A DNA stretch of 64,000 nucleotides from Microbacterium sp. zg-B96 (GTDB taxonomy: Bacteria > Actinomycetota > Actinomycetes > Actinomycetales > Microbacteriaceae). Shown in pieces: positions 45,058-54,214 of this stretch. The DNA is taken from assembly GCF_030246865.1 (NCBI RefSeq), contig NZ_CP126738.1, forward strand, positions 3,345,840-3,409,839, given 5' to 3'. The notes under the pieces were generated by a model. That model had not been told where the DNA came from and did no database searches. It was given only the letters and a program-made list of their open reading frames with translations. The first letter of the stretch is position 1. Each line of letters starts with the position of its first letter. A program made the position numbers and the translations under genes.

Positions 45058-46185
45058 ATGAGCACCCCCGTGGCGCCCGTGCCGTTCGATGCCCGACCGC
45101 TCACTGAACGCGTGGACCGCGCGGCCGTCCGCGCGTTCGCCACACAGCTGCACAAGTCGGGGCGCGCCACCAACGGGCTGGCATCCAGCCTCATCGCCCT
45201 CGCGATACTCGTCGCGCTCTTCGTCGGCATGATGGTCCTCGAAGCCGTGACGACAGGGGCATCCTTCAACACGGGCTTTTTCCAGGTGCTGACAGCCTGC
45301 GTCGGCATCGCCGTGCTCGGCATGTTCATCTCGGAGCGACGCGCGGCGGCGCGCCGCTACCGCCTGGACCGCTTCGCGCGGGCGAACGGCATGAGCTACG
45401 TGCCGGAGGTGGCGGGCAAACGATTGCCGGGGATGATCTTCGACATCGGCTCGAGCCGCCAAAGCCACGACGTCGTGCGCGGTCAGGAGCCCCGGTTCGT
45501 CGAGTTCGCGAACTATGTGTATACGACCGGTTCCGGCAAGCATCGCAGAACCCACCGCTGGGGATACGTCGCCGTCAAGCTCGATGTGCCGCTGCCGCAC
45601 ATCGTGCTGGATGCCACCGGGAACAACAGCCTGCTCGGCTCCAACCTGCCGACGACGTACCGCAAGGATCAGCGACTGAGTCTCGAAGGCGACTTCGACC
45701 GCCACTTCGCGCTGTACTGCCCCGAAGGGTACGAGCCGGACGCGCTGTATCTGTTCACCCCCGACGTCATGGCACGGTTCATCGACAACGCGGCCGCACT
45801 GGACGTGGAGATCGTGGACGATTGGCTCTTCCTCTATACCAAGCGGCCCGTCTCCTCGACCGACCCGGAGACCTGGGCGTGGCTGTTCGGCGCCGTGGGG
45901 GCCGTGCTCGACAAACTCGACCAGTGGGAGCGCTGGCGCGACGACCGGCTGCAGACCGCGGCCACCGGCAACCACGCCGCCCTGGCGGGCACGCCCATTG
46001 CGGCGGGCGGCACGACCGCGGCATCCCTCCCCTTCGTCCCTCCCGCAGGGCTCCTGCGCCCGCCTCCGGGTGTCGCGCCCCAGGGACGCCGTCTGGCCCG
46101 AGGGTTCCCGTGGCTCGCGGTCGTCATCACGGCCGTGATCGCGGGGGTGTGGCTCGTGGACGTGTTGGGATTCGGCGGATGGTAA
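45058..46185 (+). CDS. Tandem-paralogue membrane protein, copy 4
   Basis: Copy of 375 residues, the nearest relative of copy 3, separated from it by 52 bp. It has the same plan: N-terminal helices, the soluble domain with RRYRLDRFARANGMSYVPEV, LPGMIFDIG, THRWGYVAVKLDVPLPHIVL, LSLEGDFDRHFALYCPEGYE and DNAAALDVEIVDDWLFLYTK, a Gly/Ala linker, and a C-terminal helix ending VLGFGGW. The similarity points to recent duplication of copies 3 and 4. Confidence 0.85.
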   Translation: MSTPVAPVPFDARPLTERVDRAAVRAFATQLHKSGRATNGLASSLIALAILVALFVGMMVLEAVTTGASFNTGFFQVLTACVGIAVLGMFISERRAAARRYRLDRFARANGMSYVPEVAGKRLPGMIFDIGSSRQSHDVVRGQEPRFVEFANYVYTTGSGKHRRTHRWGYVAVKLDVPLPHIVLDATGNNSLLGSNLPTTYRKDQRLSLEGDFDRHFALYCPEGYEPDALYLFTPDVMARFIDNAAALDVEIVDDWLFLYTKRPVSSTDPETWAWLFGAVGAVLDKLDQWERWRDDRLQTAATGNHAALAGTPIAAGGTTAASLPFVPPAGLLRPPPGVAPQGRRLARGFPWLAVVITAVIAGVWLVDVLGFGGW

Positions 46186-46246
46186 AGGTGTCCCACCGGG
46201 AGTCCGTTATCGAGCGGCTGATCCCGCCGGGAGATCAGCAGACGAA

Positions 46247-46930
46247 ATGAAGTCGGCTCATGCCAAGACGCCCGTAACGTTCCCCCTGAGCCGGTATTGC
46301 CGGACCCTCGGGCTGGCCCAGGCGGCGTTCGGCGGTGCCGCCCTGGTCGTCGCGTTCGCCCTGGTCGCCTGGTTCGTGCTGCTCCTCCTGGACGAGAACA
46401 GCATCATCGCGATTCCCAGCACGTTGCAGGAAAAGCTGGTCCCCGTCGGCTTGGCAGCCCTCGCCGCCTTGGCAGCGTGCTCCCTTCCTCTGGCCGTGCT
46501 GTACTCGGCGTGGACAGCAGCCGGCCGCCGGGATCTGCTCCGCGCGGCCAGCACCGGGTTGCACAGCAACAGGCCGAGCGACCGGCAGATGCGGTGGTTC
46601 CTCAAGGACACCCACCCCTGGGAGACCGCGGTCAGGTGCCTGCAGGTGTGGGCGATCCTGGGCACCTTGGCGGGTGGCGTCGCCGCCGCCACGATCTACG
46701 TCGGGAGTCGCCCTGAAGAACAACCGCTGGGACACGCGATGCTCGCGCTGGCGGTGGTGTCCGCGGTGATCACGGCCACGTGCGTCCCCGTCATACGCAG
46801 GCTGATGGTTCTGGGCGCGCAGTATCAGAAGAGACGTGAACAGCGCTGGCCGCTACCGGAGCGCTCGACTCTCAGACAGGCGCTCAGCAGGGACACCACT
46901 GGAAACGGCGACATCGGCGTGGTGCAGTAG
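46247..46930 (+). CDS. Multi-pass membrane protein of unknown function
   Basis: Protein of 227 residues with four hydrophobic helices (about 26-48, 64-90, 132-153 and 163-185), arranged as two pairs around a polar loop (RRDLLRAASTGLHSNRPSDR). The C-terminal 40 residues are charged. It is unrelated in sequence to the four paralogues but lies 61 bp downstream on the same strand and may belong to their transcription unit. The ATG at 46247 has a weak GGGAG upstream. Confidence 0.7.
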   Translation: MKSAHAKTPVTFPLSRYCRTLGLAQAAFGGAALVVAFALVAWFVLLLLDENSIIAIPSTLQEKLVPVGLAALAALAACSLPLAVLYSAWTAAGRRDLLRAASTGLHSNRPSDRQMRWFLKDTHPWETAVRCLQVWAILGTLAGGVAAATIYVGSRPEEQPLGHAMLALAVVSAVITATCVPVIRRLMVLGAQYQKRREQRWPLPERSTLRQALSRDTTGNGDIGVVQ

Positions 46931-47071
46931 CCCGACTGTTCGTGGGTGGCCGCAGGTCACCGTGCCGGCCCGAGCCCAAGCCCGAAGTACGAGAAGCCGG
47001 CGCCGCGCCCAGGTACGACGTCGATCGTGATGCGCCCCCGCGCCCGCACCGCATCCACCCCCTCCCGGCAT

Positions 47072-47192
47072 CCGCCCCTGACCCCACCCCACCACCCGCT
47101 GAAACGACAGCTGGTCGCCGAGACCCTGGGAAGTTCCCATCGTCTCGGCGACCAGCTGTGGTCTCACGGTCTGGGTGGTGGGTCAGGGGCGG
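47072..47192. repeat. Long inverted repeat (about 120 bp) with perfect 18-bp core stem
   Basis: Core arms ACAGCTGGTCGCCGAGAC (47107-47124) and its exact inverse (47142-47159) flank a 17-bp spacer that itself contains TGGGAAGTTCCCA. The outer ends CCGCCCCTGACCC (47072-47084) and GGGTCAGGGGCGG (47180-47192) are also perfect inverses, with imperfect pairing between. The right arm contains the cca stop codon. It may be a terminator, or a small MITE-like palindrome. Confidence 0.7.
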
Positions 47193-48610
47193 GCGGCCCA
47201 CCACTCGCGCAGGCGGCGCTCGGCCTCGGCCTCGTCCACCAGACCCTCGTCCAGGCGCACGTCCAGCAGGAACCGGTACGCCTCGCCGACGGCGGGTCCG
47301 GGGCGGATGCCGAGGATCTCCTGGATCCGGTTGCCGTCCAGTGCCGGGCGCATCGCTCCCAGCTGCTCCTGCTCGGCGAGCTCGTCGATGCGCCGCTCGA
47401 TGTCGTCGTACGCCGAACGCAGCCGCGCGGCCTTGCGCTTGTTGCGGGTGGTCACGTCGGCGCGGGTGAGGATGTGCAGGCGATCCAGTTCGTCGCCGGA
47501 ATCGCGCACGTACCGCCGCACGGCGGAGTCGCTCCACGCCCCCTCGGCGTAGCCGAAGAAGCGCAGGTGCAGCTCGATGAGCTTGGTGACCGAGCCGATC
47601 GTGTCGGAGTCGAACCGCAGCGCCTGCAGGCGCTTGCGGGCCAGGCGCGCACCCTTGATGTCGTGGTGGTGGAAGGTGACCCCGCCGCCGTCCTCGAGCC
47701 GCCGGGTGGCCGGCTTTCCGATGTCGTGCAGCAGTGCGGCCAGGCGCAGCGGCACGTCGGGCGTGGCATCCGGGTGCCGTTCCCGCTCCAGCTCGATCGC
47801 CTGGCGCAGCACGGTGAGCGAATGCTCGTAGACGTCCTTGTGGTGGTGGTGCTCGTCGACCTCGAGGCGCAGTGCCGGCACTTCGGGCAGGAACAGCGCC
47901 ATCAGGCCGGTGTCGACCAGCAGCCGGATGCCGCGCGTCGGGTCATCGGCCTGCAGCAGCTTGACCAGCTCGCCCTGAATGCGCTCCGGGCTCACGATCG
48001 ACAGCGTCGGGGCCTGGGCCGTCATCGCCGCCACCGTCGCCTGATCGACGTCGAAACCCAGCTGCGCGCTGAAGCGAGCGGCTCGCAGCATGCGCAGCGG
48101 GTCGTCCCCGAAGCTGATGGCGGGGTCGATGGGCGTGCGCAGCACGCCGGTGATGAGGTCTTCGACGCCGCCGGTGGGGTCGACCAGCGCGGGCCCCGGC
48201 AGCCGCAGCGCCATGGCGTTGACGGTGAAGTCGCGTCGGGCGAGGTCGCCCTCGAGGTCGTCACCGAATGCGACGACGGGCTTGCGGGTGGTGCCGTCGT
48301 ATTCGTCGGCGCGGTAGGTGGTGATCTCCACCTGCTCGCCGCGCACCCGCGCGCCGATCGTGCCGAATTCGCGGCCGATGTCCCAGTGGGCGCTGGAGAT
48401 CGGCTTGACGATCCGCAGGATGTCGTCGGGGCGCGCGTTCGTGGTGAAGTCGAGGTCGTTCGTGATGCGGCCCAGCAGGGCATCGCGGACCGGTCCGCCC
48501 ACCAGAGCCAGCTCGAATCCGGCATCCGCGAACGCCGTCGCCAGGGTGTCGACCACCGGCGACGCGGCGAGCTCGCCGATGCGGACGAGGCCCTCGGCCA
48601 TATTGAGCAT
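47183..48610 (-). CDS. cca: CCA-adding enzyme / polynucleotide adenylyltransferase
   Basis: Class II nucleotidyltransferase of 475 residues that adds or repairs the 3' CCA of tRNA. The catalytic head has LVGGPVRDALLGRITNDLDF with the metal-binding DxD (Asp52, Asp54) and RRDFTVNAMAL. The C-terminal half has an HD domain (LAALLHDIGKP, HHHDIKGARLA), as in the actinobacterial PcnA-type family. ATG 48610 is preferred (MLNMAEG); 48601 and 48634 are in frame. It lies downstream of the methyltransferase gene by 37 bp. Confidence 0.94.
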   Translation of the reverse strand: MLNMAEGLVRIGELAASPVVDTLATAFADAGFELALVGGPVRDALLGRITNDLDFTTNARPDDILRIVKPISSAHWDIGREFGTIGARVRGEQVEITTYRADEYDGTTRKPVVAFGDDLEGDLARRDFTVNAMALRLPGPALVDPTGGVEDLITGVLRTPIDPAISFGDDPLRMLRAARFSAQLGFDVDQATVAAMTAQAPTLSIVSPERIQGELVKLLQADDPTRGIRLLVDTGLMALFLPEVPALRLEVDEHHHHKDVYEHSLTVLRQAIELERERHPDATPDVPLRLAALLHDIGKPATRRLEDGGGVTFHHHDIKGARLARKRLQALRFDSDTIGSVTKLIELHLRFFGYAEGAWSDSAVRRYVRDSGDELDRLHILTRADVTTRNKRKAARLRSAYDDIERRIDELAEQEQLGAMRPALDGNRIQEILGIRPGPAVGEAYRFLLDVRLDEGLVDEAEAERRLREWWAARP

Positions 48611-48647
48611 GCGGTCGAGCCTACCTAGCGCCACCGGGGCGCCGTGC

Positions 48648-50165
48648 TCACGCGAACGTCAGGAACCCGGTGAACAGCAACTCCCGCACCCGCGGGAGCA
48701 GGTCGGCGCGCAACGCCGCGGCATCCACCTCGAGCAGCTGCGCGATCGCGCCCATGAGCACGCCGACGCTCAGGTCGCCGTCGCACGCGCCGACCAGTCC
48801 AGCCAGCGCCGGGTCGACCTCGAGCGTGCGCCCGAACCCGCCGCCCTGGCGCAGTTCGATCACGCTGGGCGCCTCCGCCCCCGGAAGGTGATGGCGCGCC
48901 TCGGTCACGTCTGGCGCGACCTGCAGCACCGAGGCCGCCAGCTGATCGTCGTCCAGCCGGCTGAGCCGGTCATGCGCGTCGAGGGCCGCCTGCAGATGCG
49001 GGCCGAGCGGCCCCGGCACCGCCTGCGTCACCCGCTCGTACCGTGCGAGAGTCGGCACGGCGGGTGCCGGTCGGTGCAGCAGCACGTATCCGAACCCGAC
49101 CGCCGTCACCCCGCGCGCCGCGAAGTCGTCGAGCCACGCATCGACCAGGCGCGTGAACGCCGGTCCCGGTGTAGTGCCGCCGTCGCGGATCCACAGCTCG
49201 GCATAGGCCAGCGGGTCGAGCACCTCGCGCTCGACGACCCATGCGTCCAACGGAATATCGGATGCCGCGACCCACTGCCGCACGCGATCGAGCCCATCGA
49301 CGCCATCGCGGTACTCCCAGTTGCCGAGCAACTGCGCCACCCCACCGGGAGCCAGGAGCGGCCCCACGCCCGAGACGAAACCGGCGACGAGCGCATCGCC
49401 GACGAGCCCGCCGTCGCGGTACTCGTAGGCCGGAACACCCTCGGCGCGGGGCGTGATCACGAAGGGCGGGTTGGACACGATCCGTTCGAACTGCTCGCCC
49501 GTGACCGGTTCGAACAGGCTCCCCAGCCGCACCTCGATGCCGTCGACGCCGTTGAGCTGCGCGTTCAGCTGCGTGAAGTGCAGCGCCCGCTCCGACACAT
49601 CGGTCGCGACGATGCGGTCGGCATCGCGGCGGGCGCGCAGGGCCTGGATGCCGCACCCGGTGCCGACGTCCAGCACCCGGCCGACACGCCCGGGCAGCTG
49701 CAGACCCGCCAGCGTCAGGGACGCGCCGCCCACACCGAGAACATGCCCCTCCGGGAGGGGTCCGCCCAGCGCCGCCTCGTCGAGGTCGCTGGCGATCCAC
49801 CACTGCACCTCGCCGGCGGCATCGGAGAATTCCTGCGGCCGGATGAGCGCGCGCGGGGCGATCAGTCCGTCTGCCGCGGCAGCTGCCAGGTCCAGTGCGG
49901 CGAGCCCCGCCGCCGTCGTGCGGGGCAGGGCCGCCTCGACCGCCGCTGCCTGCTGCGGCCGGCCGAGCACGAACAACCGGGCCAGCACCGCGAGGGCGTC
50001 GTCCCGGCCGGCGAGCGCCCGTTCGGCGGGGCCGCGCAGACCGCGCGCGATCGCGGCATCCGCCGCTTCGCCCCACGCCTCGCGCAGGGCGTCGGCGGTG
50101 AAACCCGCACCCCGCAGGTCGGCTGCCAGGGCGCGGCACACAGCGGGATCGGGAGGAGTCGGCAT
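48648..50165 (-). CDS. Class I SAM-dependent methyltransferase (HemK-like core)
   Basis: Protein of 505 residues. An N-terminal helical domain of about 140 residues precedes a Rossmann methyltransferase core with VLDVGTGCG (165-172), ATDVSERAL and SNPPF (231-235). The NPPF motif is used by enzymes that methylate amide or amino nitrogens such as RsmC/HemK relatives. A C-terminal domain of about 150 residues is specific to an actinobacterial family. The target (rRNA, protein or small molecule) is unknown. Start ATG 50165; ATG 50177 is in frame. Confidence 0.85.
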   Translation of the reverse strand: MPTPPDPAVCRALAADLRGAGFTADALREAWGEAADAAIARGLRGPAERALAGRDDALAVLARLFVLGRPQQAAAVEAALPRTTAAGLAALDLAAAAADGLIAPRALIRPQEFSDAAGEVQWWIASDLDEAALGGPLPEGHVLGVGGASLTLAGLQLPGRVGRVLDVGTGCGIQALRARRDADRIVATDVSERALHFTQLNAQLNGVDGIEVRLGSLFEPVTGEQFERIVSNPPFVITPRAEGVPAYEYRDGGLVGDALVAGFVSGVGPLLAPGGVAQLLGNWEYRDGVDGLDRVRQWVAASDIPLDAWVVEREVLDPLAYAELWIRDGGTTPGPAFTRLVDAWLDDFAARGVTAVGFGYVLLHRPAPAVPTLARYERVTQAVPGPLGPHLQAALDAHDRLSRLDDDQLAASVLQVAPDVTEARHHLPGAEAPSVIELRQGGGFGRTLEVDPALAGLVGACDGDLSVGVLMGAIAQLLEVDAAALRADLLPRVRELLFTGFLTFA

Positions 50166-50282
50166 GCTCCCATTCAACCGTCATCGGGCGGATCGCCCGG
50201 ACGTTCGGGATCCTCGGAGGGCGCTCGGCCTAGAATCGGGCTGATCGTGCGGTCATGAATCGCACCCGAGCCGAAGCCCACC

Positions 50283-52514
50283 ATGACCGACATCCCCGCC
50301 GCCCCACGCCGTCCGTGGCTGGTCGCGCTGCTGACCGCACTGCTGGTGCTGCTCACGGTGGCGCCCGGCCTGACCGCCGCTGCCGTCCCGACAGCCCCTG
50401 CGGCCACGTCGGCCGCAGGCAGCCCCGACCCCGACCCGAGCGGGACGCCCGAACCGGCTCCGGGCGTGGTCGAGCTCATCCTGTCTCCGATCGGCGACGG
50501 TGCCCTGCCCGCCGGGTCGGCGCTGACAGTGTCGGCGACGGTGACGAACGGGACCCTGATGGACATTCCTGCCGCCGAGATCGTTCTCGAAATGGGGACG
50601 ACAGCCCTCCCCGATCGCGCAGCCCTGTCGGACTGGGTCGCCGGCGATGGCCGCGGCCGCGACCTGGAACCGGCCGGCACCACCCTCGTCGAAGCCGTGG
50701 CGGCCGGTGACCGGGACACTGTCGGCATCACCGTCGCCGCCGACAGCCCGCTCCTGGCCGGTCGCGCCCCCGGCGTCTACCCCCTGCGCGCGACCGCCAC
50801 CAACGCCTCAGGGACCCTGGTCACCACAAGCGTGGTGGTGATCGCCGACGACGCCGTGGCGGAGGTCGGAGTGGGCGTTGCCGTCCCCATCACCGCGCCG
50901 GCGCTCGAGGAAGGGCTGCTCTCCGCCGAAGAGCTCGTCGCGCTGACCGCCCCGGAGGGCGGACTGACCGCGCAGCTGGAGTCAGTGGCGGGTACCAGCG
51001 CGATCCTTGCCATCGACCCCGCTATCCCCGCCGCCATCCGTGCCCTCGGCACGGCGGCACCGGAGGCCGTCACCGCGTGGCTGCAACGACTGGAGCAGCT
51101 CCCCAATGAGCGGTTCGCGCTGCAGTTCGGCGACGCCGACGTGGCCGCGCAGCTGAACTCGGGTCTGCCGCAGCCGCTTGCTCCCACGAGCCTGCAGCCC
51201 TACTTGGAGGCGGACGACTTCGTTCCGGATGCCGACGCCACCCCGACCCCGACCCCGACGCTCGACCCGCTGACACCCTCCGAGCCCAGCCCGACCCCGA
51301 CGCCGACGCCGACGCCGGGCGCCCCGGAGTACCCGACTCTGGAAGAGCTGCTGTCCGTCGGCGGGAGTCGCCAAGGCGTGTACTGGCCGTTCACCGGCAC
51401 CGCCAACGCCCCCGTCGTCGCAACGCTGGGCGGCCTCACCACCGACGACCAGGCCTCGCTCACGCTCATCCCCTCGGCCACCACGACCCAGGGGGCAAAC
51501 GACGCGACCCTGGCTGCGCACGCCCGCGCCGATGCGGCATCCGTACTGGTGTACGACTCGGCGATCTCAGACGCACTGCGCCGGGCGTCGCAGCTGGAGG
51601 AGAGGGCACTGCGCGCGGCGACCCTCACCGAGGCCACCGCGCACCTCGCGTTCGCGGTGCAGGAAAGCGGCGGCCGGCCGCTGCTGGTGACGCTGGACCG
51701 TGCCGACGGTCGTTCCCGCCTCGCGATGTCGATGGCACTGTCGACCGTGGATGCCGCGCCCGGCGTCGTCCCCGCGACCCTGCAGAGCCTCGTCTCGGGC
51801 GAGCCTGCCGCGGTTTCCATCGCCGATGTGGCCTCCGATGAGGCCCGCACCACCGCCGTCACCGACCTCCTCGCGGATGAGGCGGCGCTCACCGACTTCG
51901 CCACGATCCTCGACGACCCGACCGTGCTGACCGCGCCGGAGCGCGCGGGGATGCTGCAGATCCTCGGGAGTGCCTGGATTGCGGATGCCGAGGCGTGGCA
52001 GGCCGCCCTCGCCCGGCACCGAGAAGCGACAGTGCAAACGCTGGGTTCGGTGAGCATCCCGCAATTGACCGACATCACGCTCGTGGGTCAGAACGTGCCG
52101 CTGCGCATCTGGGTGCGCAACAGCCTGGAGTGGCCGGTCAACGTCGTCCTCATCGCCCAGCCCTCGGCGCCGCGTCTGCTCGTGCAACGGGCCTCGCCCG
52201 TGCGAGCGGAGCCCGAAGCCAACACGCGCATCGAGATCCCCGTCGAAGCGCGTGTCGGCAACGGCGAGGTCGATCTTCGCCTCGAACTGCTCTCGCCGAG
52301 CTACATCCCGATCGGCACCGCCCAGACCGCGACGGTGCTGGTGCGCGCCGACTGGGAGGTGATCGGCGTCGCCGCCCTCGCGGTGGTCGTCGGGGGTCTG
52401 CTCGTGATCGGCTTGTGGCGCACGGTACGCCGGCGCCGCCGCGCCAGGGCGGACCACGCCGCAACACCACAGATAGACCAGGCTGACCGGCCCGGCGAGG
52501 ACGGACAACGATGA
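50283..52514 (+). CDS. DUF6049-type secreted/membrane-anchored protein
   Basis: Protein of 743 residues corresponding in position to the large conserved protein next to murJ in actinobacteria. Signal peptide at about 12-34 (LVALLTALLVLLTVAPGLTA); a long extracellular region; a low-complexity TPTPTPTLDPLTPSEPSPTP linker at about 320-345; and one C-terminal membrane helix (about 698-720, AALAVVVGGLLVIGLW) with a basic cytoplasmic tail. The stop overlaps the murJ start (ATGA), so the two are coupled; a role in cell-wall assembly is inferred. Confidence 0.85.
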   Translation: MTDIPAAPRRPWLVALLTALLVLLTVAPGLTAAAVPTAPAATSAAGSPDPDPSGTPEPAPGVVELILSPIGDGALPAGSALTVSATVTNGTLMDIPAAEIVLEMGTTALPDRAALSDWVAGDGRGRDLEPAGTTLVEAVAAGDRDTVGITVAADSPLLAGRAPGVYPLRATATNASGTLVTTSVVVIADDAVAEVGVGVAVPITAPALEEGLLSAEELVALTAPEGGLTAQLESVAGTSAILAIDPAIPAAIRALGTAAPEAVTAWLQRLEQLPNERFALQFGDADVAAQLNSGLPQPLAPTSLQPYLEADDFVPDADATPTPTPTLDPLTPSEPSPTPTPTPTPGAPEYPTLEELLSVGGSRQGVYWPFTGTANAPVVATLGGLTTDDQASLTLIPSATTTQGANDATLAAHARADAASVLVYDSAISDALRRASQLEERALRAATLTEATAHLAFAVQESGGRPLLVTLDRADGRSRLAMSMALSTVDAAPGVVPATLQSLVSGEPAAVSIADVASDEARTTAVTDLLADEAALTDFATILDDPTVLTAPERAGMLQILGSAWIADAEAWQAALARHREATVQTLGSVSIPQLTDITLVGQNVPLRIWVRNSLEWPVNVVLIAQPSAPRLLVQRASPVRAEPEANTRIEIPVEARVGNGEVDLRLELLSPSYIPIGTAQTATVLVRADWEVIGVAALAVVVGGLLVIGLWRTVRRRRRARADHAATPQIDQADRPGEDGQR

Positions 52515-54103
52515 GCATCGGCCGGGCAAGCGTCATGATCGGCGCCGGAACGCTGGTCTCCCGCGTCACCGGCCTGCTGCGCTCCGTCGTGCTGGTGACG
52601 GCCGTCGGGACCGCGATGGCCGGCGACGCGTTCGTCGTGGCGAACCAGCTCCCCAATGCGATCTTCCTCATCGTGTCGATGGGCATCCTCACCGGGGTGA
52701 TCGTGCCGCAGATCGTCGCGGCCGGCCGCAGCGAAGACGGCGGTGAGGCGTTCATCTCCAAGCTCATCACCCTGGGTTCGGTGGTGCTGCTGGGCATCAC
52801 GGTGATCGCCGTCGCGTGCGCGCCGCTGCTGGTGTCGCTATACGGCGGCGGATTCTCCCCGCAGCAGCACGCTCTCGCGACGGTGTTCGCCTACTGGTGC
52901 CTGCCGCAGATCTTCTTCTACGGCCTCTACGCCCTGCTGGGTGAGACGCTCAACGCCCGCCGCGTTTTCGGGCCGTACACCTGGACGCCGGTCATCAACA
53001 ACGTCGTGTCGATCATCGGCTTCGGCACCTTCATCCTCATCTACGGGACCTACGCCGGCGTCGAGGGGTGGGATGCCGCGATGATCGCACTGATCGCCGG
53101 CACCGCAACGCTGGGCATCGTGGTGCAGGCCATCCTGCTGCTGTTCTTCTGGCGCCGCACCGGCCTGCATCTGCGCCCGGACTTCCGCTGGCGAGGTATG
53201 GGCCTGGGCGTCATCGGGCGCCTGGCGAGCTGGACGTTCCTCATGGTTCTCGTCGGCCAGCTGAGCGCGATCGTGCAGTCGAACGTGCTGTCGGATGCCT
53301 CGGACGCCGGGGCGGCAGCGAACATGGTCACCGGCAACGCAAACCTCATCTTCATGCTGCCGTATTCGATCATCGTGCTGTCCATCGGCATCCCCTACTT
53401 CACCCAGATCAGCGAGCATGCCGCTGACGGCCGTATCGACGACATGCGACGCGACATCGACACCAGCATCCGCTCCATCGGAGTGCTGATCGTGGGCGCC
53501 ACCGCAGCGCTGGCCGCCGCAGCGGTGCCCGTCTCGCGCATCTTCACGAACGACGCGGCCACCGCCGTCGAAGGCGCACTCGTGCTGGGCGGCTATCTCG
53601 TCGGCCTTATCCCGATCGCGGTGCTGTTCACGATTCAGCGTTCGTTCTACGCACTCGGCGATACCCGCACGCCGTTCCTGTTCTCGCTCGCGCAGGCAAT
53701 CATCGTGGCGGTCACCGCCGTGCTGGCCGCCACCCTGCCGGTCGGTCTGACAGCCGCCGGCGTAGCCCTCGGGCAGTCTGTGGCGCTGACGGTGGCGTTG
53801 GTGATCGCGGCGGTGCTGCTGCGCCGTCGGCTGGGGCGCATCGGGGCGGGCCACTGGCTGCCGGCGCTGGGACGCTTCATCCTCGCCGCGCTGCCCGCCG
53901 GTGGGGCCGGCTGGGCGCTGTTCATGATGTTCGGCGCGCAGGACAGCTGGATGGTGGCGGACAAGCTGCAGGGTGCCCTCGGGACCATGCTCATCGGTGC
54001 CGTCGTCGCCGCGGTCTATGTCGGGATCCTCGCGCTGCTCCGCGCCCCCGAACTGCAGGTGGCGCTGGGCCTGGTGCGCCGCGTGCTTCCCGGCAAACGC
54101 TGA
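52511..54103 (+). CDS. murJ: Lipid II flippase MurJ (MviN)
   Basis: Multidrug/oligosaccharidyl-lipid/polysaccharide superfamily transporter of 530 residues with about 14 membrane helices that moves lipid II across the membrane for peptidoglycan synthesis. Family features: RVTGLLRSVVLVTAVG, ANQLPNAIFLIVSMGILTGV and ALGDTRTPFLFSL. It lacks the C-terminal pseudokinase domain found in mycobacterial MviN. ATG 52511 overlaps the preceding stop. Confidence 0.94.
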   Translation: MSIGRASVMIGAGTLVSRVTGLLRSVVLVTAVGTAMAGDAFVVANQLPNAIFLIVSMGILTGVIVPQIVAAGRSEDGGEAFISKLITLGSVVLLGITVIAVACAPLLVSLYGGGFSPQQHALATVFAYWCLPQIFFYGLYALLGETLNARRVFGPYTWTPVINNVVSIIGFGTFILIYGTYAGVEGWDAAMIALIAGTATLGIVVQAILLLFFWRRTGLHLRPDFRWRGMGLGVIGRLASWTFLMVLVGQLSAIVQSNVLSDASDAGAAANMVTGNANLIFMLPYSIIVLSIGIPYFTQISEHAADGRIDDMRRDIDTSIRSIGVLIVGATAALAAAAVPVSRIFTNDAATAVEGALVLGGYLVGLIPIAVLFTIQRSFYALGDTRTPFLFSLAQAIIVAVTAVLAATLPVGLTAAGVALGQSVALTVALVIAAVLLRRRLGRIGAGHWLPALGRFILAALPAGGAGWALFMMFGAQDSWMVADKLQGALGTMLIGAVVAAVYVGILALLRAPELQVALGLVRRVLPGKR

Positions 54104-54141
54104 GCCCGACCTGAGCGGATCCGGTGCGCCCGGGGGCACCC

Positions 54142-54167
54142 GGAATGCACCGCGGCTAGCATGTGTT
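54142..54167 (+). promoter_or_regulatory. SigR/SigH-type promoter of trxB
   Basis: GGAAT (54142-54146), exactly 18 bases, then GTT (54165-54167), 47 bp upstream of the trxB start. This is the known consensus of the actinobacterial thiol-oxidative-stress sigma factor, whose classic target is trxBA. A housekeeping-like TAGCAT (54157-54162) overlaps it. Confidence 0.8.
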
Positions 54168-54214
54168 GAGGCATGAGCGGGTAATCCTCACCCGCCGTCG
54201 AAGGAGCAGCACAC

